A program made the translations under genes and the position numbers. Below, piece after piece: positions 10,814 to 32,800 of a stretch of DNA of 64,000 nucleotides. Source of the DNA: Halichondria panicea (Eukaryota > Porifera > Demospongiae > Suberitida > Halichondriidae); contig NC_087385.1 of assembly GCF_963675165.1 (NCBI RefSeq), positions 6,087,912 to 6,151,911 of the forward strand, in the 5' to 3' direction. A model generated the notes under the pieces. The model worked only from the letters and a program-made list of their open reading frames with translations, had not been told where the DNA came from and did no database searches. Numbering within the stretch: position 1 is the first letter of the stretch; each line of letters begins with the position of its first letter.

Positions 10814-13053
10814 CACACACACTGCACACACACACACACTGCACACACACACACACACTGCACATACCTTGTTGATTTGTTGAAGGGGAGAGTGGAGTAG
10901 CTGGAGTCTGACTGGGATCTTCCTGCACTGTCATCATGGGGATATTGATAGGAGGGGGACGATAGGCTCCACTATGGCTGGAGGTGTGAGGTGGTTGGGG
11001 GGAGGGTGTGGGAGAAGTGTGGGAGTGGGTGGGGGACGGTGTGACACCAGGCCGGCTAGGTACAGAAAGTGAGCGTTGCATTGGGTTTGCACTGGCAGAA
11101 AGTTTCAAAACGTCGGCTATCGTAAGAGAGGAGCCCAATGTGGGTGGTGTTGACATAGTATACCTGCTCTCTGCAGCGGATACTTGGGGTAGAGCAAAGG
11201 TGGATGAGATGGCAGTGTGTGTTGGTGTGAACACTGTGGTGCTCCTGAGGTGGCTCTGTGCAGCCAATGCAGCAGCATTCATCATTGCAGAGTAGGCACT
11301 CCAGTCTGTATTCAACTGCTCAAGAGAAGATACATCTGCAGGGGGAGAATCATTGTATAAAAAAAGTTGAGGGTAACATAAGTTTGTTATGGCTTTCATG
11401 CTGCTTAGGGAGTCGCTTTGCATCACATGCACAATTCTTAGGAAACTAGCAGGATGCTAGGTTCGGACAAAGGAAATGGAGGTCAGTGGGTACAGAGGAA
11501 GTGCCAACATAACAGGAAGTTGACATCTAACAATAACTGGCCAGTCTTTTGACCACTTATGGGAGGACAATGCACTAAAATGTGCCCTCAGGAGATTAAG
11601 TTAATGTAGACATCAACAACACATGAACTTGGAGAATCCCTACCAGTAATTGAGGATACTGTGGGTGCTGTAGATGTCAAAGGAATAGGCAAGCTTGTCA
11701 AGGGCATAGGGTTTCTCAAGAGTTGAGGATTCACTGGAAAAAAAAAACAGAATATTAAGATAATGATAGTAGTAAGGGATTGTTTGGGGCTATGCTTGCT
11801 GACGTTATGTCAGAGGAATTTGGTCAAGAGAAGGAAGTCTGCACGGATAATTTCCCCTTGTATTGTATTCTAGGTAGGAAACAATTGGGCGAGCCATACA
11901 ATCGCCCCTAAGCTCTTCGCACAAAGCGGAAAGCTGCTACCCTAATAGATCTCCCACGTACAACTGCCCATGTAGGGGGCCTTTTCCTGAGGCCCACCAA
12001 CAAGGAAGCAATAATTCGCTTAAGTAGGAAATTAAACTAAGTGTGAACAATGAATACCTGAAAAATTCCAACTTACAGAATAGTCCAGAGTTTTGTAATT
12101 GAGATTTGTACATTGCCTCCTGTGACTGCTTCTGAAACCCTGCAATAAATATATAATGTTATAAATGTGTGCACAGCATTATTGTGTTGTATATACTTAC
12201 GAAGTAGAGAAGAATAATCCGATACTGAGTTAGGCCATAGGCAGGTAGGCCACATTCCAAAACCAGGTACCTTCACATCTGGGTCAGGTTTAGCGTCAGC
12301 CTTTGATAAGCCAGCAACAGCTGCATTAAAACAATCATATTAATTATCACCATTTCCTGATTTTGTAGCTACTAAATAACGCTATCTTTTCCTATAAGGA
12401 AATATGAATATCACACATGTCACCATGGCAGTATAAGGAAGTTTGTGTGCGTATAGCTATGCAGCTATCCCATTTCCTCACCACTTTTTGCCCTAAGCAG
12501 GTTCAGATGAGAATACAGGATATCTCCAGTGAATGGAGGTGCTCTGCTCAGGAATTCCTCTTTACTAAGGCTGCACAGCTGAGGACCAGAGAAGGAAAAG
12601 TTGCACAAATTGATTTGGCTCATGTCAAACTCCTTTGCTGCCCAGTTTAACCATTGGCAGACATTCCTTTGTGTCCATTGCATTGGGTCTGAAAAAACAG
12701 TGCAAGCAGTTAATAAGAGAGTGCAGTGCAGTTAATAATTATTATTAGTGTTAACCAGTTCTGCATGCACTGTCATTTATTCAAGACAAGATACAAACTG
12801 AGAAATGCAAGCCCTCCAACTCACCAGAAGGAAGTTCTTCACTATCAGTTGGCTTTGGTTCATTCCTGTCTGCAAGGGCCGGTCTTTTCGGCACATGATT
12901 CAGCTCCGAGCTTGTGTCATTAGCTGGTCTCTTTCGATTGAACAATGATACATTCACTTGAGCATCAATTTGCTGAGATTCCATGTGCTTGGTAACTTCC
13001 AGCTCCAATGGTGAAGAGATGCTATGTCTTCTTGTTCTTACTTTTGCAGCCAT
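9688..13053 (-). CDS. ETS-family transcription factor with Pointed domain (ERG/FLI/GABPA/ETS1-like)
   Basis: The start is the ATG at 13053 ([11 protein letters not shown]); the frame upstream has only GTG. Exon 1 is basic and Ser/Pro-rich, with a possible nuclear localisation signal around NRKRPAND. The exon at about 12465-12683 encodes a Pointed domain ([17 protein letters not shown], then [13 protein letters not shown]). Middle exons (about 12.3, 12.1 and 11.7 kb, and 10868-11335) are Ser/Thr/Pro-rich linker with many SP/TP sites. The last exon, 9688-10301, starts with the ETS domain: [12 protein letters not shown], then [37 protein letters not shown]. The two invariant recognition-helix arginines and the tryptophans are present. 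The ETS domain is closest to ERG/FLI or GABPA, and the Pointed domain to ETS1/GABPA. A sequence tree is needed to place it. Confidence 0.9.
10729..10866. repeat. CA microsatellite immediately after an ETS-gene splice donor
   Basis: On the gene's sense strand this is a GT repeat starting within about ten bases of the donor that ends exon 10868-11335 (AACAAG then GTATGTGC). It is interrupted by TGCA units. Reading through it yields the false Cys-Val repeat peptide. Confidence 0.9.
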
Positions 13054-13504
13054 TGAAATCACAGTGAGCTCTTAAACCACAGTAGTGAAGAATAGTGAAG
13101 TTGTGTAGATTTATATTGAGTATAATTTTGTAAAAGCTGAGGCTAGCTAGCAATATGCAGTAGCTCCAAATTCTGGTGAATGGCCTTTTATTATGACATG
13201 GCACAGGAAGGATGTAATTAAAGACATTGTGCATTCTGCGGTTGATTGTTGTCAGTCGACAGTGACCTTCCTTCCGGTACCTTGCTGTAAACTGCTGCTG
13301 TGATTATTATATGACATGTGGGTGTGTGTTGTGAGCTGCATCAGAGTGGAACGGTGCAGCTGCCAACCATTGCCCCTCTTTCCACTGCACTGTACTGTAG
13401 CTATAGCTAGCTGTAGTACTGAGCTGTGTGGCAAGGAGTAAAAGTCATGGCACAAAGCGTAATTCTTTTTGTGTGATTCTGGCTTGCTGTGATTAATTTT
13501 GCTC
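13054..13504. promoter_or_regulatory. Intergenic region between divergent ETS and ATP1A genes
   Basis: The two ATGs face away from each other over 451 bp. The interval must contain both 5' UTRs and core promoters. No specific element could be named with confidence. Confidence 0.45.
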
Positions 13505-21797
<8,293 letters not shown>

Positions 21798-22116
21798 GTG
21801 TGCGGACCTATCAGTCCCGAGGCCTATATCGTGCCCCTATACAGCCTTCAGTATTCTATTCAGCAGATGCTAACCACCTATTGTCAAGTAACTCATTTTA
21901 CAATTCAGAAAACTTTATGGCTATGTACTAGTGTATAATGGTATGTGTTATTCCTTATGTGCTATTATCAAACTAGAAAGGGTATTATGATTAGCCAGTG
22001 GAGGAATGACAGAGTATTCAGAAAGAGGGGGTGGGGCTGGGCCTAGCTAGCTGACAAATGAGATATTTGCCAATTTGGCCACGTGTGCTTTCTCTCAACC
22101 ACGTGGAGTAGTCAAG

Positions 22117-25100
22117 ATGAGTGATGAGAGCAAAGGCTTGGTGAAGTGGAAGGCAGCTCTAGCTGTGGGCGTGGGAGCTGCGGCACTAGCTGGAGGGGCA
22201 CTGCTTGCTTACTATGCGCTGACAAGAAGTCAGAGACGCGCGAGGAGTGAGGAGAATGCAGGGGAGACAGGTACAAGCACTCCGTGTACAAGCCCACCCA
22301 CTACCGACGGAGGCAAAACTAACTCTGGTACCACTTCTCAGGTATAAAGTCATAGCTCTGTACACGGGTAGCTAGGGGATAGCAGTTTAGATGTATCGTA
22401 ACTGGAACTTTGTTTCAATCCTGTATTAAACATACGCTTTAAATATAATTTAATATCGTTAATATTGCCACTATAATTATAGAGTACGTTGGAGAGAGCC
22501 CAGGCCATCAAGCAGCAAGGAAACGAGTTCTACAAGCAGCAAAAGTATGAAGAAGCAATTAAATGCTATAAAGAAGCCATCAGTGTGTGTCCCGTGTCCA
22601 AGCCGGCTGACCTTGCCATCTTCCACCAGAACCTCGCAGCAGTGTACGATGTGATGGTGCGTTCCTTACTGTAGCACTCAATGATGTCTTTACACAAAAT
22701 TATACATTCATATACTCACAGGCCCAAAAAGCAACGGATCCTGACCAAAAGGTAAGCATTGCAGTATTAATCATTGCAATGTTGATTCACCCTGTGTTAA
22801 TGATATTATTGTAGACCAGCTGCTTGCACCAAGTACTGGAGAATTGTACACGAGCGTTTGAGCACAATCCACGCTATGTAAAGGCCATGACACGGAGACT
22901 AAAGGTGTACGAGGCTCTGGGCAGGAGGAAGGAGGCTATCTTAGGTGAGGGGAAGTGTACTAAATAATATATAGATCTAGGCTTTAATTGATCACTGTTG
23001 TAAGAGAAAGCTTCCACAAAACTAGTGTGTGTATGCGAGGCTAGATTGTGATAGACCTTGTTATTCATAATTATTCACATGTACAATGTATAATCAGTGC
23101 ATTTATTCCTTGTAGATGTGACTCGAGTACTGGTGTTGGACGAGAGTCAAGGAAGAGCACTCTCTCAAACTGTCGCCAAGTTGCTAAAAGATTTTGGCCA
23201 GCTTCAAGCCACTGAAAACTTTCCTGTACGTGTCTTTATACCATTCCTAAATTAATGTGTACTTTTTTATCTTTAGAAATTGGGACCACTTGCACCGAGT
23301 AAATCTCTAATCAAGAGCTACTTCCAATCATTCTCCTGGTCTGGTAAGAGCCATTATTTTACACCAGAAAAATTAACATTAACATTGCGTGTGTGTGTGT
23401 GTTACTCTGTAGATGATCTCTCAGAGAGCCGACTAAAGCAGCTTTGGAGTACCAAAACTAAACCTAAAATTGTTGAGCCACCACCAGAAGAGATTCCGAG
23501 GGAGGATGGATCAGAATTGATTACATCCGACCAACCAGAGGCCCAGGAGCTGACAGATGATGCTGACTTCAATGAAGAACCTTTCGTGAAGGCAGCAACT
23601 GCTTTTAGGGAGGAAAAGTATCACGGAATACTGGAGCTTCTCACCGAAGCCATCACTAACGGTAAAGTGTAGACAATGCAGGTGTTCCTATTCATGACGC
23701 TATTGTTGTAGTTTCAACTACTGTTCATGAATTATATGAATTACAAATATATGAAAAAAACAATGGGCCTCCAAAACCCCACAACAGTGTTGTATGTAGT
23801 CATCGTTAATACCTATTCATTTTCCCATTCAGGTAATGCAGTGTTTGTCGCACATGCTCTATTGTTGAGGGGTGCTCTGAACTCACTGTGGAGACAGGGA
23901 CAAAAGGCACTCAAGGATCTGCAGGATGTTGTCAATACACAGGGGCTCTCTAAAGAGGTGTGGGTAGTTGCTGTTCAATGGCCATTTCCCCAGTAATAAT
24001 CACTCAATAGGGCCTTGACAATATTGTGTGCGTGTGTGTGAGGGGAATTGCTTACTCTAAGTTTTCTAAGTCCTAATACTGGGCAAATACCTACCCTCTT
24101 TGTTGTTTTGCACTGTTAACCATGAAGCATTTCTTATACAACTATATATAGGAGATTTGTTGTATGGTCAGTGGTTGTTTCTCTTGTTGCAGATGTACAC
24201 CAATGCGTTGGTGCAGAGAGCGTCCATGATGGCCCTGCATGGTGAGATGGAGAAATGTCACACTTGCTTCACTAAAGCACTGGCCATTGACCCAAACTGT
24301 GCCGATGTGTACATTTACAGAGCTAGAGTGAGTGGACTGAACGTGTGTAGCTACCTCCCCCACGTTCTCGTGTTATGTGTTATTGCTTACATGTACTGAT
24401 AATACCCATTTACAGTATTGGTGAGTTGATTATGTGGTGATTGTTAGTAAACTGAGGGCATATTTTTCGGAGGGCCCACCACAGTTTGTCCACTATCACT
24501 TTAATTTTCTTGTATACATACAGTGCCTTCAGCTTTGAGAGTAAATTTAACCACAGAGTGAATAGTTGTACTTAAATCTATCTCAAGATTGGAACATTTC
24601 TAAGAAATTGTGCTGATACCATTGTGTAGGTGAATAAATAAGCTACAACCTTATTTGAAAATAAATCCCCAAAAGTTGTTGTAGTGGGAAATCATTTTAG
24701 GTAAAAATGGAGGTGATCGTAAAATATATATGTAACATGAAATATCTCTGGAACTAAATTATTTCTGGACAACTTTTTTGTATCAAAAGATAGAAAATTT
24801 AATGTGCAAAAACAATTAGACCTTAGCCGACAAATTTGCTTGAGTTCCATCGCTAAGCGAAAAGGCACCTAAAATATCCCATAATTGAGTATTAATCAGT
24901 ACGTGTATTTATGTAAGCTATACGTAACCATGCATATGTTAGCTTAACTATTCAGGAATGTTGTGCCAAAGTTCCATACCTTAGCCGAAAACAATTGGTC
25001 TTTTCCATCGCTAAGCGATTGTCCACTATAGAAAAATGTTGGTGGTTTATAAACCACCACATACCCACCACCTTTGGTTGCCATGGAAATATTTTTGGAT

Positions 25101-26659
25101 ATGTTTTAGATAATTTGTTCACCAACACAATGGTATCATCATATTTTCTTAGAAATGTTCCAATCTCAAAATATTTACATTTATGTACTAACACGTACCA
25201 AAATTGCGTTTATTTACTCTATAGACTAAAGGCACTGTATCTATTTGGTACTATATCTGTATCATGTGACTGTGTTTACATTTGTTACACTTTGAGCGGA
25301 TGTTTGATTTTGATTGACTTGAAAATCTTTGTACACTCTTTCCTGCCTCCCTTGCAGCTTGTCCTAGAGTCTGAGGAGCAGCAATCGTTCACTAGTACAG
25401 TAGTGGAGGACCTAGAGAAGGGACAGTCCCTTGCCCCCACCTCCCCTCAGGCCGCCTACCTCCTCTCCTCTGCCTATCACAGGATGGCCGGGATGCAGCA
25501 GTCCATGCAGTTACTCGAGACAGCAAGGGGACTGTTCACTGAGGCTATTCAGAAGTTTCCTGACTTTGGAGATGGTCTCCTACTTTATGCAATGGTGTGT
25601 GAAATGGAAATTTAAGTAATTTGTGTGTTTGTAAACATGCAGTGTGGCTCTCTATAGTAATAAGATAGTATGTATTATAATTATGTAGTAGGCTCTAGTC
25701 AATGGCTTAACGATAACGTTTCTGTGCTTTCTTTGTAGTTCTTACAAGACGCCAACCAGGTGAAAGAAGCACAGGAGATTCTGAACAAAGTGATCAAACT
25801 GGAACCAGATAACCCCATCGGGCATTTCACATTAGGGTGAGTAACACAGTTCCTTGTAGAGAAGCCATTCTCATACAACCACGTGTATTTTGTAGGCCTA
25901 TAGTTAAGTTATGGTGTGAAGTGTTCTAATCCCTCGCTCTCTTTACAGACTAACCACCCTCATGGTGACCCAGGACATTGACAGAGCAGTGGAGCACATG
26001 GAGACTGCCATCGCTAAAGATAACAGCTGTGTTCAGGCTTACAATACACTGGCTACCATTGAAATGCAAAGGTCAGTGAATGAATGAGAGTGCTGTGCAC
26101 TGGTCATGCAGCATTAAGCATGGAGTGCTCTGAGCTAATTCCTTGGTATTTAAGATGCGTGCACTTTAGACTATCTTAAAGGTGTACGTGCACTGCTGTG
26201 TTACAAAAGGCAGATACATACGTGTTCTCCCTATGTGTACTCCCTATGTGTACTCCCTACTAATTGCTCAGTTTCTCAGTACATTACACAGGAAATAAGC
26301 AAGCTTTGTAATCAAGTAATTGCTGTCTTCCAATAATTATATTCACTCTCCCCCCCCATTGTCCTCCCCCTTTCTTCCCCACTATTGATTGACAAGCCTT
26401 CCCCACTCCTAACCTAACATTCTATTTCCCAATCAAGCCATCATGATCCCTATTGTATCCCTACAGAAACAACTCAGAGAGAGCCATGGATATGTACGAC
26501 AAGGCCATATCTTACTCCCGCTCTGAGGCTGAGATGTCCCAGGCATACATCTCCCGGGAGGTCGTGACGGCCCAAAACCAAGCCTGTAAAGAATACGGAG
26601 TGACACAGTCTGAGCTGGCAAGCAGGGCGTTCGGTGCCTCTGGTGCTGGAGCGTACTGA
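22117..26659 (+). CDS. TOMM70: TOM70 mitochondrial import receptor (multi-exon)
   Basis: TOM70 is the outer-membrane receptor that accepts Hsp70/Hsp90-bound carrier preproteins. The ATG at 22117 was chosen because it places one hydrophobic, Gly/Ala-rich membrane anchor near residues 10-30 (WKAALAVGVGAAALAGGALL), followed by basic RSQRRAR, as in the family. The next exon holds the chaperone-clamp TPR (AIKQQGNEFYKQQKYEEAI). Later exons encode PRYVKAMTRRLKVYEALGR, the family linker (DDLSESRLKQLWS, EPFVKAATAFREEKY), and further TPRs (TNALVQRASMMALHG, QAAYLLSSAYHRMAG, LEPDNPIGHFTLG, NNSERAMDMYDKAI). It ends FGASGAGAY at 26659. Exon 1 is 22117-22341 and the last exon begins near 26466. One intron contains a transposable element. 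The gene is tail to tail with the filamin-repeat gene. Confidence 0.94.
24521..25237. mobile_element. Non-autonomous Tc1/mariner-type element (MITE) in a TOM70 intron
   Basis: The termini are inverted repeats starting CAGTGCCTT at 24521 and ending AAGGCACTG at 25237, with similarity continuing inward for well over 100 bp. The arms around ttggaacatttctaagaaa (left, about 24590) and its complement (right, about 25150) are especially clear. A TA dinucleotide flanks each end, as expected of Tc1/mariner target duplication. Inside are two imperfect direct copies of an accttagccga...tcgctaagcg motif, about 160 bp apart, each able to fold on itself. No transposase frame exists. Confidence 0.8.
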
Positions 26660-27032
26660 TTAGAACTGTTGTCCTTGTACTGTCGTAGCTGTGCTCAATC
26701 AATGTGTGCATTATCATTAAAGTATTATAGTCACTGTTGGTTTTAATTAATTTGATAATGAGATATATACCTTTTCTGATGGCTATAATTATCATGATTA
26801 ATTGAATCAAATTGTGTGAAGTTATATTTAATGGCGTGACGTGCTTTAATGTGGTCATGCTCCTACAGCTTAATGGATACATCTGCTTGCATGCACATAG
26901 CATAGCAGACAGATAGCTCAGAAATGTTGGAATGTTGCTTTTTAATTTTTAATATAGAAGAATCAATAAATAATCTTGTGAAATGACACACACATAACAT
27001 AAACATTAACAATAAGTGCACGATTGCCTCTT

Positions 27033-29169
27033 CTACAGTTCTACTGTCTGTCCTTTCAAGTGTTTATGCTTAAACCTTCCACTGCTTCTCCACACCTGCA
27101 ACCAGCTCCCATTGATACCCACATTTGTCACATTCTCCAGGAAGATATCGTGTGCCTTGTCCAGTGTGTTCACTTCATCCTCTCCTCTCTTGCTCTTCGA
27201 AACACTGATGTTGAATGGACTCAGAGGTATGGGTCTATCAGACCACTTCACATTCATTAGGTAGGACCCAGCCAAACGACTACGATATGTAACATGTATC
27301 AGTCCGGTTGAGGAATTCTTTGTAGTAGTGATATCGAACAAATCTTGGTTGCCATTGATACTGACAGAGAGTAAACCGAACCCAGCCCTGCTCACGTCCA
27401 CAGTGAAGTCCCCCTCTCTGTTCAGAGTGGTTCCTACTAGGCCGGGGCCCCATGCTCGCACTAGTTGAGGGGTGGCGACCGGATCGATAATTGTGGTGAC
27501 AAACGGACTACCCACGATGTGCGTGTCTCTGAACTTGATACTAACGGGATACTTGCCAGTTTTCTCAGGTTTTAGGACACAGCTGCATATAGTGAAAGTA
27601 TAGATCAGAATGAAAAACTTTCTGAATTGCCTATGTGGGTGCTATACATGTAAAACCTTACTACAAACAATAACATTGATTCCTCATTCGAAAGCAATGT
27701 TTATATAAACAAGCAATACATGTATCTCACCAATAACAATCATTGCTAGAGTCCCACAGTGCATGTCCAAGTGTCTCCTTCCCAGCACTGTCTCGAGCAC
27801 TGATCTTCAGAGCTCCCTTCCCTTGTACACAACCTAGAGGCTTGACTTTAAAGCATATCGTATCGCCAAGAGTGACATCTCCTGTGGGGCGATCAGCCAC
27901 TGCCAATGACGGTGAGGTGCAGGCTACCTGAAATGGTGATCCAGGAGCTCGTGCCTCCCCCCATTGTATAGAAATTGTGTACACACCAGGCGTCTTGGGG
28001 TAGTAACTAACGTCAAAATGGAGTGGGGATCGCGAAGAAACCACTGTTTCGACTCTCTTGTTGTTGATATCGTGAATATCGACCTTCAATACTCCTTGAT
28101 GCTTACAGCTTTTCTCTGCTTTCACACTGAATAAATTCCATGCTCCAGCTTGTGCCGATTCCAAACCTAGACCCTCAGCTGTACAGTCGGCTAGCTCATT
28201 GAATTGCAATCTGAATGGGGAACCAGTGATGTGGACATTGTCATATTTAACTGCCAGTACACATTCCAAACTCAAACCAGGATTGAATTCTAGCATATAT
28301 TGATGTTTACGTGTTCTTGAGACAACCAAATCGACCGGTTTGTTACTAGCAGTGTCTCTTACTCCAGCTTTCAGTTGACCAAAACCAGCTTCAATTGTGT
28401 CAACTTGCAGTACTACTTTAGTGCCTAATCTGTGTTGTGGGGTGGAGGTAGAGAGCGTACATTTTGATGCATCACCAGGGTAACCAAACTCGGCACTGAA
28501 CGGGCTGCCATAGATATGTTTGCCAGAATAAATGAGAGAAAGTTCATGTTTTCCAGTCTCCAAGGGAACTATTTTGCACAAGTAGGTTTGAGGGTGGCCT
28601 GGCGGAGTGGCTATTTCAATCCTTGCAGCAGTAGGTGGAGACACACTGAAAATGAGGTTTCCTTCTTCCAAATCGGAGCAGTCTAACTTGAACTTGTGAG
28701 CAATTCCCAGTCGATATCGAGTACTTTGCAAATTCAGTCCATTACTATAAATCTGTGTTCTTGGGAACTTAAAAAGCAATGAAAACGGACTCCCTCTAAT
28801 GTGTGATCCATTCCACAAGACGTCAAGTTGGTACTTTCCAGGTTTAGAAGCAGTGATTTCACATCTTTCGACTCCTTTGCACTCCTCACTTGCTCTCACT
28901 TTTGCCTCAGCAGGTCCAGTCATAGAAAACTCAAGTCTATTCTTCAAATACAGTGTGTTCTTCTTGGAGACACGGACAGTCACTGAGTCTCTACCACACG
29001 GTAATGGATTTTGGATCTTCTGCTCATCTTTTTCAAGCATAAAACATTTGATGGCTTCGACATGAGCTTCTGCAGCAGTCTGTACTACAGAAGGCTCCAC
29101 AATTGCCTTCTCAGAAGTAGCCATCTGTTTCCTGGCCAGAAATGATTGAATCTCCCTTGCTAAATTCAT
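27033..29169 (-). CDS. Filamin-repeat protein lacking an actin-binding domain
   Basis: Two exons (27731-29169 and 27033-27582) join in frame. The start is the ATG at 29169 (MNLAREIQSF); the frame above it begins only with GTG. After about 55 residues of polar N terminus come roughly six filamin-type Ig repeats. Each ends with the family hallmark: HIRGSPFSLLF, HIYGSPFSAEF, HITGSPFRLQF, RAPGSPFQVAC, HIVGSPFVTTI and IPLSPFNISVSK. Repeats typically also show the Y-x-V/I-x-W/Y-G/S strand (PGVYTISIQWG). There is no calponin-homology pair, B-box or NHL region in the sequence visible here. In filamins such repeats bind transmembrane receptors and signalling proteins. A scaffold role is inferred. An upstream exon encoding other domains is not seen before the next gene. 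Confidence 0.85.
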
Positions 29170-29859
29170 AGCAGCTAGCAACACGATTACAATCCACTGT
29201 TAGTTACTCTTGCAACACAAAAATACTGCAGTTATGGAAACTTCCCAGCTGTTTTACTTTCATATACAAGCTCTTACTAGCACTATGTATGTATGTATGT
29301 AGCAATCTTTCTAAGTAAACTTTTCTAAGGACTAGGTCTATAGCTGCATGACACTTTGCAGTTTGAATTCACACAATTGATCACTACTAATGTTTGCAAC
29401 ATGCACTCAGGGAAGCTGCTGTATAGGGAGCGTTGATTGCGTGGTATTTCAACAATGTGTCAGTACTTCCTTAGTCTGGGAAAGCACACTAACAACTTTG
29501 TTCAAAGGAAGTTGAACACAGAAGCCACTCTACACCGACAACCGTCTGTACCACAATGTGTGCATACAAACCAAATACACCGCTTTAAGAGGGCAAACAT
29601 ACACATACTAGTTGTATCCCTGGACAGAATTAGTAAGCTTTGAACAAGATCATAGAAGAAAATGGTACTGTATGATTGATGTTGGGTCAAATATCAACCC
29701 CACACATGATAATGAAAGGAATGCACAACAGTCTACTAATGTGACATATGCTGTCACAGTACACCTCAGCAACAAAAAATTTATAGAGTAACACACACCC
29801 TAAATGAATAAATTTGATCAGCTTATAGAGTTACCGTTCTTCAGTTATTTAGGAGGGGC
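29170..29859. other. Spacer between ASCC2 3' end and the filamin-repeat gene 5' end
   Basis: About 690 bp that should contain the filamin-repeat gene promoter and the ASCC2 3' UTR. It holds a short run of tatg repeats near 29285. No gene is seen. Confidence 0.45.
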
Positions 29860-32800
29860 TCACATTCCTCGAGACCTCTTCTTGTCAGCCATTGCCTTTC
29901 TGTTGTGGTTGCCTCTCTTGCTTTTGTTCTTCTCTTTGAGTTGACGAGCTCTCTCGCTCTCCACTGGTGGTTTAACCTCTGAACTCTGCCCTTTTGAACT
30001 CTGGGGTTTCCGAGAAGACAGATTGAAAGGTTTTGATTTGGGCATGGAATCGTTAGATGGCCTTTTAAGTATAGTCACATTGCTTGGAGGTCTAGTCATA
30101 TGACTGGCGCCCGATGATTGTTCCTCTGAGCTCTCATTCAAGTCTGGAAACTGAGAGTAGTGTCGTGAATACCGTCCCTTGTCATTCAACCTGCACGTAC
30201 ACAATCAATACAGAGGGCAATAAGCTGCAGATCCAGCACACAATACAGTACACTCTCTAAAGTTTGCTCATTACAGTTGAACAATATCAAAGGAGCTATA
30301 CTCACCGTCTCACAGAGAAGAGGTCCTCTGCTGAGTCATTGTCAGCTGCTCCCACCACGTGAGAGTCATACGTATCATCATACTCATCACTGTACTGGTC
30401 AAACTCGTACTGGTCGCCTGAAACTCCGCCCCATTCCCTCGGCTCCTCATACGTCCAGGAGGTCTCCACGTCATACTGCTGATAGGTCTCTCGTGTCTCC
30501 TCCAGGTGTGTCTTGTCGTTGAGAACAGCCGAGGAGGAGGTGGGGTCAAACCTGCATGGGGAAATTACTTACTATTATCAATAGCAAAAGTCATTACATT
30601 TTCAATTGTGATGCGACAAGCACTAATATAAGCTGTGAATTGGAAATAAAAGGGAATCACCTTTTTCCAAAGTGTACTCTGGACATATCCACACTGACAT
30701 CTTTGTTGAACACATCGAACTCATCGTCATCATACACATTTAGCCGATCATCCAGCACACTGGTAGCAGTGCTTTCATCTGGTGGAGCAGTGTCTTCAGT
30801 TTTTGGCTGTGATGATGTTTTCTTTAAGTCCTCCGTTGACGGATTCTGGTTCATTGCTCTAAGATGTGGGGGCAGGTTGTCCTCCAGAATACGATCCACC
30901 ACCGTCTCAGGACTGTTGCCAAACTCATTCAGGCAGAGCTACAAAGACCAAGAATTATCATTCAAATTTAACAAAGTAGTCACGGATCTAAACATAATCA
31001 TTAGATAGGCCTTTTAAAGGGCTACAAAATACATATTGTGGAATTGTACAACCTAACGTTACTGGCACTCAAAGTTAATTATCGAAACAGGTCCATTTCG
31101 GACAAATCACCAACGCCATGAAGTACACTGCACTGCACACACACACCTCAATAAAGGCATCCCCAAGATGAGGTAGCAACTCTTTGACATGGGACACCAG
31201 TTTAGCATCACGCCCAGCAGTCTTCTTCTCCTTCATCTTTGGTACCTCCAGTGATGAAATAATGTAGTCAAAATGAGACTCTGGTCTGGGAGGAGAGTGA
31301 AGGAACCTACGATGTACAGTGTAGCCTACCGACAGTATTCATTATTCATGTATTCATTGTACAATACAGTATGGTAAAGATTGGGCCATCTGCACGGTAT
31401 AAGGTAACTCCTATCAAACAGCAGTACAATGACTGAGGGTGACTAGTGTAGGGATCCACCGATCCCTAGTCGGCATAGTTAATGGTTAGTACTACTGATC
31501 GTCTCTTCGAACTCCTAAAACTTTCGTTCGTTGATTAATGAAATCATGGGATACAGTTCAGGGTGTAGTTGTCGCATCTCTTGCACAACACTGGCTAGGT
31601 TGTAATGCTTCTCATACTCACGAAGGAAACTGCAGAGAACAGCAACACTTGTGCTGATACATGAACCAACGTACAGTAACCTAGCCTAGTGTTCACGGTG
31701 GCTCACCTCTTCTCAGTCAGCACTGTGGTCACGGCTGAAATGAAACTGTCGAGTGGGATTTGTGACGATTCCCCGGCCTCTATGAAGCTGGGGTCAAAGT
31801 ACAATCGCAGGATACTGTTAACAATCCATGTGGAGTCCTTCTTGAAATTCCTGAAACGAGCTTTCACAAAGGAAGCACTGGAGTGGACAAGATGCTTTGT
31901 AATGCTATTTCCAGTATGTACATGTATATAGAAAGTATAGTGCAGTGGTGGTTTGATGGTTTGGTGCTCTGGTATACAATGTCGCTCTTGATATGTATGC
32001 ACACGCAATAACTACACAGCAATGCAGATTGACGTACTCTGAGACGTCCCGGCATACTTCCAGCCATCGCGTTTGCAGAACAGGCACCACGGACTCGTAG
32101 AAGGCAACAAGAGTCTCCACAAACTCTCCGTGCATGAGCGCCTCGGTAGCTGGAGGATACACGTCTAGGAAAGCCTTGAGTGTGGAGGTGATGTCACTCA
32201 TGTAGAGGATGAGGTCAGACAGCTCCACTGGAGACAGACTGCAGGGGGGGGCAAGGGATACAATAGTAGAACATGATGACTATGCAGTAGAAGTTTTGGA
32301 CTGAAATACTGCATGTACAGTGATAGCTGTAGGGTTCAGTTTAATTTGGTGAGCAAGCTATTATCGTCTTTCCTATGTCTGCCCAAAAAATAGTAGAGAA
32401 AGGTCATTAGGTAATGGCTGACTTACATTTTAGGTTGCTCTATGAGCAGCATTGGTTTCTGAACAGGTAGAACCTCATCAGAAACTTTCTTGAAAATCTG
32501 TCAAACACATGCAGGGAGATAGGGGGTGGATAGAATTATGTTTTTCATAGGCTCACTTTAGCAAAACTGCGCACAGCCAGTGACCAGTCTTGTTTGTATT
32601 GTGGCTGCCATTTGAATACATTGGCCACCAGTTTGGCTAGCAAGGCCTTGTTGGAGTTGCCGTAGAGAATGCATAAATCAATCAGTTTAGGCACGTCGAA
32701 TAAGTACTTCTGATAGATGATGTCTGCATGAGCAGCTGGTGTAAAATAATGAGCCTGAGGGTGTGTGTGTGGGGGGGAGGGGAGGGTGTGTGTGTCACAT

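Noticed and set aside
10731-10866. Reading frame encoding a Cys-Val repeat tail on the ETS gene
   Set aside because: It is the GT microsatellite read past a good splice donor (GTATGTGC) and is intronic.
24995-25615. 206-residue frame on the plus strand
   Set aside because: Its first part is inside the MITE; only the part from about 25361 on is a real TOM70 exon.
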